Source of the DNA: Paenibacillus arenilitoris
Lineage (GTDB): Bacteria > Bacillota > Bacilli > Paenibacillales > Paenibacillaceae
DNA length: 64,000 bases
Assembly: GCF_014705655.1 (NCBI RefSeq)
Contig: NZ_JACXIY010000026.1
Span: 62,001-126,000, forward strand
Direction: 5' to 3'
The position numbers and the translations under genes were made by a program. Shown here in pieces: positions 62,587 through 64,000 of this stretch (within the stretch, counting starts at the first letter, position 1; every line of letters starts with the position of its first letter). The notes beneath the pieces were generated by a model that saw only the letters and a list, made by a program, of their open reading frames with translations, did not search any database and was not told the origin of the DNA.

Positions 62587-63423
62587 ATGGAATATGCTTT
62601 GGGAAATATGGTGGTGCATATCCATTGGGTACTCGACAAGCCGGCGCTGCCAGGCTGGGAGGACATCCGGCAGACCGTATCCGGGCATACCTTTTACTAT
62701 ATCTATAGCGGTAAGGGAATTTTCCGTTGCGAGGAGGAGGATCGGGAAGTAGAGGCAGGCACGTTGGTGTACCTTTGGCCCGGATTGCCTCTCTACATGA
62801 AGTCTTCCGAGGCGCATCCTCTTCGAATGACGATGCTGCTCTTCGATTGCGCTTCGCTAAGGAAGAGTGAGAATGGATGGGATGCCCCGGAGCCTATTGA
62901 ACGGCTGCGGCTGCCATTTCTTATGCCTTTACAGAGTGAGCGTATGGGAAAGATCGGGGGACTTCTCCGGGAGGCGGAGCGAGAATGGGTACCCGGGGAT
63001 CTCGTGCGAGAGGCAAGAGTGAAATCTGTCTGGTATCGCTTGGTGCAAGAGGTGCACGAGGCGGCGGAAGCAGGCGGAAGGCACAGCGGCGAGGAAGGAA
63101 TAGCAGCGGCGCTTCGCAGGTTCAAGGAGAAACTGGACACGGGATTTGCCACGGAGTTTCGCATTACCGAATTGGCGGAGCAGACCGGTTTCTCTCCCGT
63201 CTATTTGCGCAGAACCTTCGCGGCCCGGTACGGGTGCAGTCCCAAGGAGTACCTGGATCAGCTTCGCAACGAGCATGCTGTCCGCCGACTCCGATTCACG
63301 GGCGATTCTATCACGGATATAGCGAAGGCCTGCGGTTATTCCGACCTCTACCAATTCAGTAAGGCGTTCAAAAAGCGCAACGGTATTTCGCCGTCCGAAT
63401 ATCGCAGAAAGCAGGGAGATTGA
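62587..63423 (+). CDS. AraC-family regulator, divergent from importer 5 / GH2 operon
   Basis: Cytoplasmic regulator of 278 residues, ATG 62587 with AGGAGG 8 nt upstream. Cupin-like sensor about 15-90 (FYYIYSGKGIFRCEEEDREV, then GTLVYLWPGLPLYMKS). C-terminal double helix-turn-helix about 180-278 (ITELAEQTGFSPVYLRRTFA, ITDIAKACGYSDLYQFSKAF). GC-rich relative to importer genes. It likely activates the GH2-importer 5 operon across the shared region (inference). Confidence 0.88.
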   Translation: MEYALGNMVVHIHWVLDKPALPGWEDIRQTVSGHTFYYIYSGKGIFRCEEEDREVEAGTLVYLWPGLPLYMKSSEAHPLRMTMLLFDCASLRKSENGWDAPEPIERLRLPFLMPLQSERMGKIGGLLREAEREWVPGDLVREARVKSVWYRLVQEVHEAAEAGGRHSGEEGIAAALRRFKEKLDTGFATEFRITELAEQTGFSPVYLRRTFAARYGCSPKEYLDQLRNEHAVRRLRFTGDSITDIAKACGYSDLYQFSKAFKKRNGISPSEYRRKQGD

Positions 63424-63499
63424 TACCTGACTGGATTACGACAAAAGATGGGCCGCTTTGGGGAAGAGCAGTCGAAAACGGAATGAATGAGCGAATATA

Positions 63500-63534
63500 A
63501 AGGCCGGTCTTCTCGAGAAGAGAAGACCGGCCTT
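63500..63534. terminator. Bidirectional terminator between convergent AraC genes
   Basis: AAGGCCGGTCTTCTC (63500-63514), loop GAGAA, GAGAAGACCGGCCTT (63520-63534): a perfect 15-bp stem. Confidence 0.9.
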
Positions 63535-63561
63535 CGTTACGCCGCGGCTTGGCAGCGAGCT

Positions 63562-64000
63562 TCAGACAAAAAGGTCTTTGTACTGCTTCGGCGTTTCGCC
63601 GGCATATTTCTTGAACACTTTCGTGAAATGGCTCTGATCGTGGAAATTAAGCAGATTGGCGGCGCGCAGCGGCGTAGCGTCGGAGAAAGCCAAGAGCTTC
63701 TTGGCTTCTTCGACTTTCTGCCGCAGGATATACTCGGTGACCGTCATCCCGACCTCTTGCTTGAACAGCTTCGACAAGTACGCCGGATGGACGCCGGCCG
63801 CTTGCGCGAGGCCGCCGAGCGCGATCGGTTCGTAGATGCGGTTGAAAATATAGTTCTGGCAGACGACGACGGGCTTCGAATGACGGGACAGACGCTGGCG
63901 GGCGACGCGGTCGGCGAAATCGAACATAATCTGTTGGCCGGCCTTGATGACCTCGTCCGCGTCCTTCAACTCCTCGATATGCTGAATCCAGAGGTCGCTG
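63562..64000 (-). CDS. AraC-type response regulator or AraC regulator, C-terminal part
   Basis: The frame is open to the window edge, about 146 residues visible. The last 100 residues form a double helix-turn-helix: LGGLAQAAGVHPAYLSKLFK and a second unit with LLNFHDQSHFTKVFKKYAGE, ending TPKQYKDLFV. Preceding residues (IKAGQQIMFDFADRV) look like the linker of YesN-type regulators. The N terminus, which would tell a response regulator from a one-component regulator, lies outside. Confidence 0.85.
   Translation of the reverse strand, partial: SDLWIQHIEELKDADEVIKAGQQIMFDFADRVARQRLSRHSKPVVVCQNYIFNRIYEPIALGGLAQAAGVHPAYLSKLFKQEVGMTVTEYILRQKVEEAKKLLAFSDATPLRAANLLNFHDQSHFTKVFKKYAGETPKQYKDLFV

Noticed and set aside
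1..64000. Phage, insertion sequence, tRNA or rRNA genes
   Set aside because: None seen on either strand; the duplications have no transposase or target-site repeats beside them.

Overview
The window comes from a low-to-mid GC Gram-positive bacterium, most probably a Paenibacillus or close relative. Evidence: many YesM/YesN-type two-component systems, LplB/LplC (YtcP)-type carbohydrate ABC permeases with large (540-570 aa) solute-binding lipoproteins, strong AGGAGG ribosome binding sites, CcpA-type cre sites, and many AraC regulators. No ATPase gene accompanies any of the five ABC importers, so they probably share an ATPase encoded elsewhere. No tRNA, rRNA, CRISPR, phage or insertion-sequence gene was found.

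Layout. (1) 1-24.2 kb, plus strand: importer 1 (partial binding protein plus two permeases), a YesM/YesN pair, GH29 alpha-fucosidase, GH43, importer 2 (two permeases and two near-identical binding proteins separated by a decayed segment), GH95 alpha-fucosidase, SGNH esterase, a secreted GH74-GH5 fusion and a CE4-type deacetylase. The enzymes together fit a fucosylated, acetylated xyloglucan (inference). Six copies of a 65-bp promoter element with two ATGTCT half-sites exactly 21 bp apart stand in front of the units of this block and nowhere else seen in the window. (2) 24.4-34.1 kb: secreted GH5-CBM13 endoglucanase (minus), GH27 alpha-galactosidase with an inserted beta-sandwich and a coupled SLH-rhodanese gene (minus), two AraC regulators, a GH5 lipoprotein that is a close paralogue of the GH5 half of the fusion, and GH42 beta-galactosidase. 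(3) 34.3-43.1 kb: a membrane-bound AraC-type regulator, importer 3, a GH2 enzyme and a Gfo/Idh/MocA oxidoreductase. (4) 43.2-48.6 kb: AraC regulator, divergent GH95-like enzyme, GH29-like enzyme. (5) 48.9-56.0 kb, minus: YesN/YesM pair followed by importer 4. (6) 56.8-64 kb: GH2 enzyme, importer 5 (paralogous to importer 3) with a truncated sulfatase at its end, a divergent AraC regulator and a partial AraC regulator at the edge.

How it may work together: GH74-GH5 and GH5-CBM13 cut polysaccharide outside the cell, the GH5 lipoprotein trims it at the membrane, ABC importers take up the oligosaccharides, and the signal-less GH29, GH95, GH43, GH2, GH42, GH27 and esterases strip them in the cytoplasm. 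YesM/YesN senses the oligosaccharide and probably acts through the repeated element; a perfect cre sequence just before the GH74-GH5 gene adds catabolite repression. The block has grown by duplication and recombination: duplicated binding proteins, a fused permease remnant, mosaic gene debris, a truncated esterase, a GH5 domain present both fused and alone, and shared promoter and terminator cassettes.
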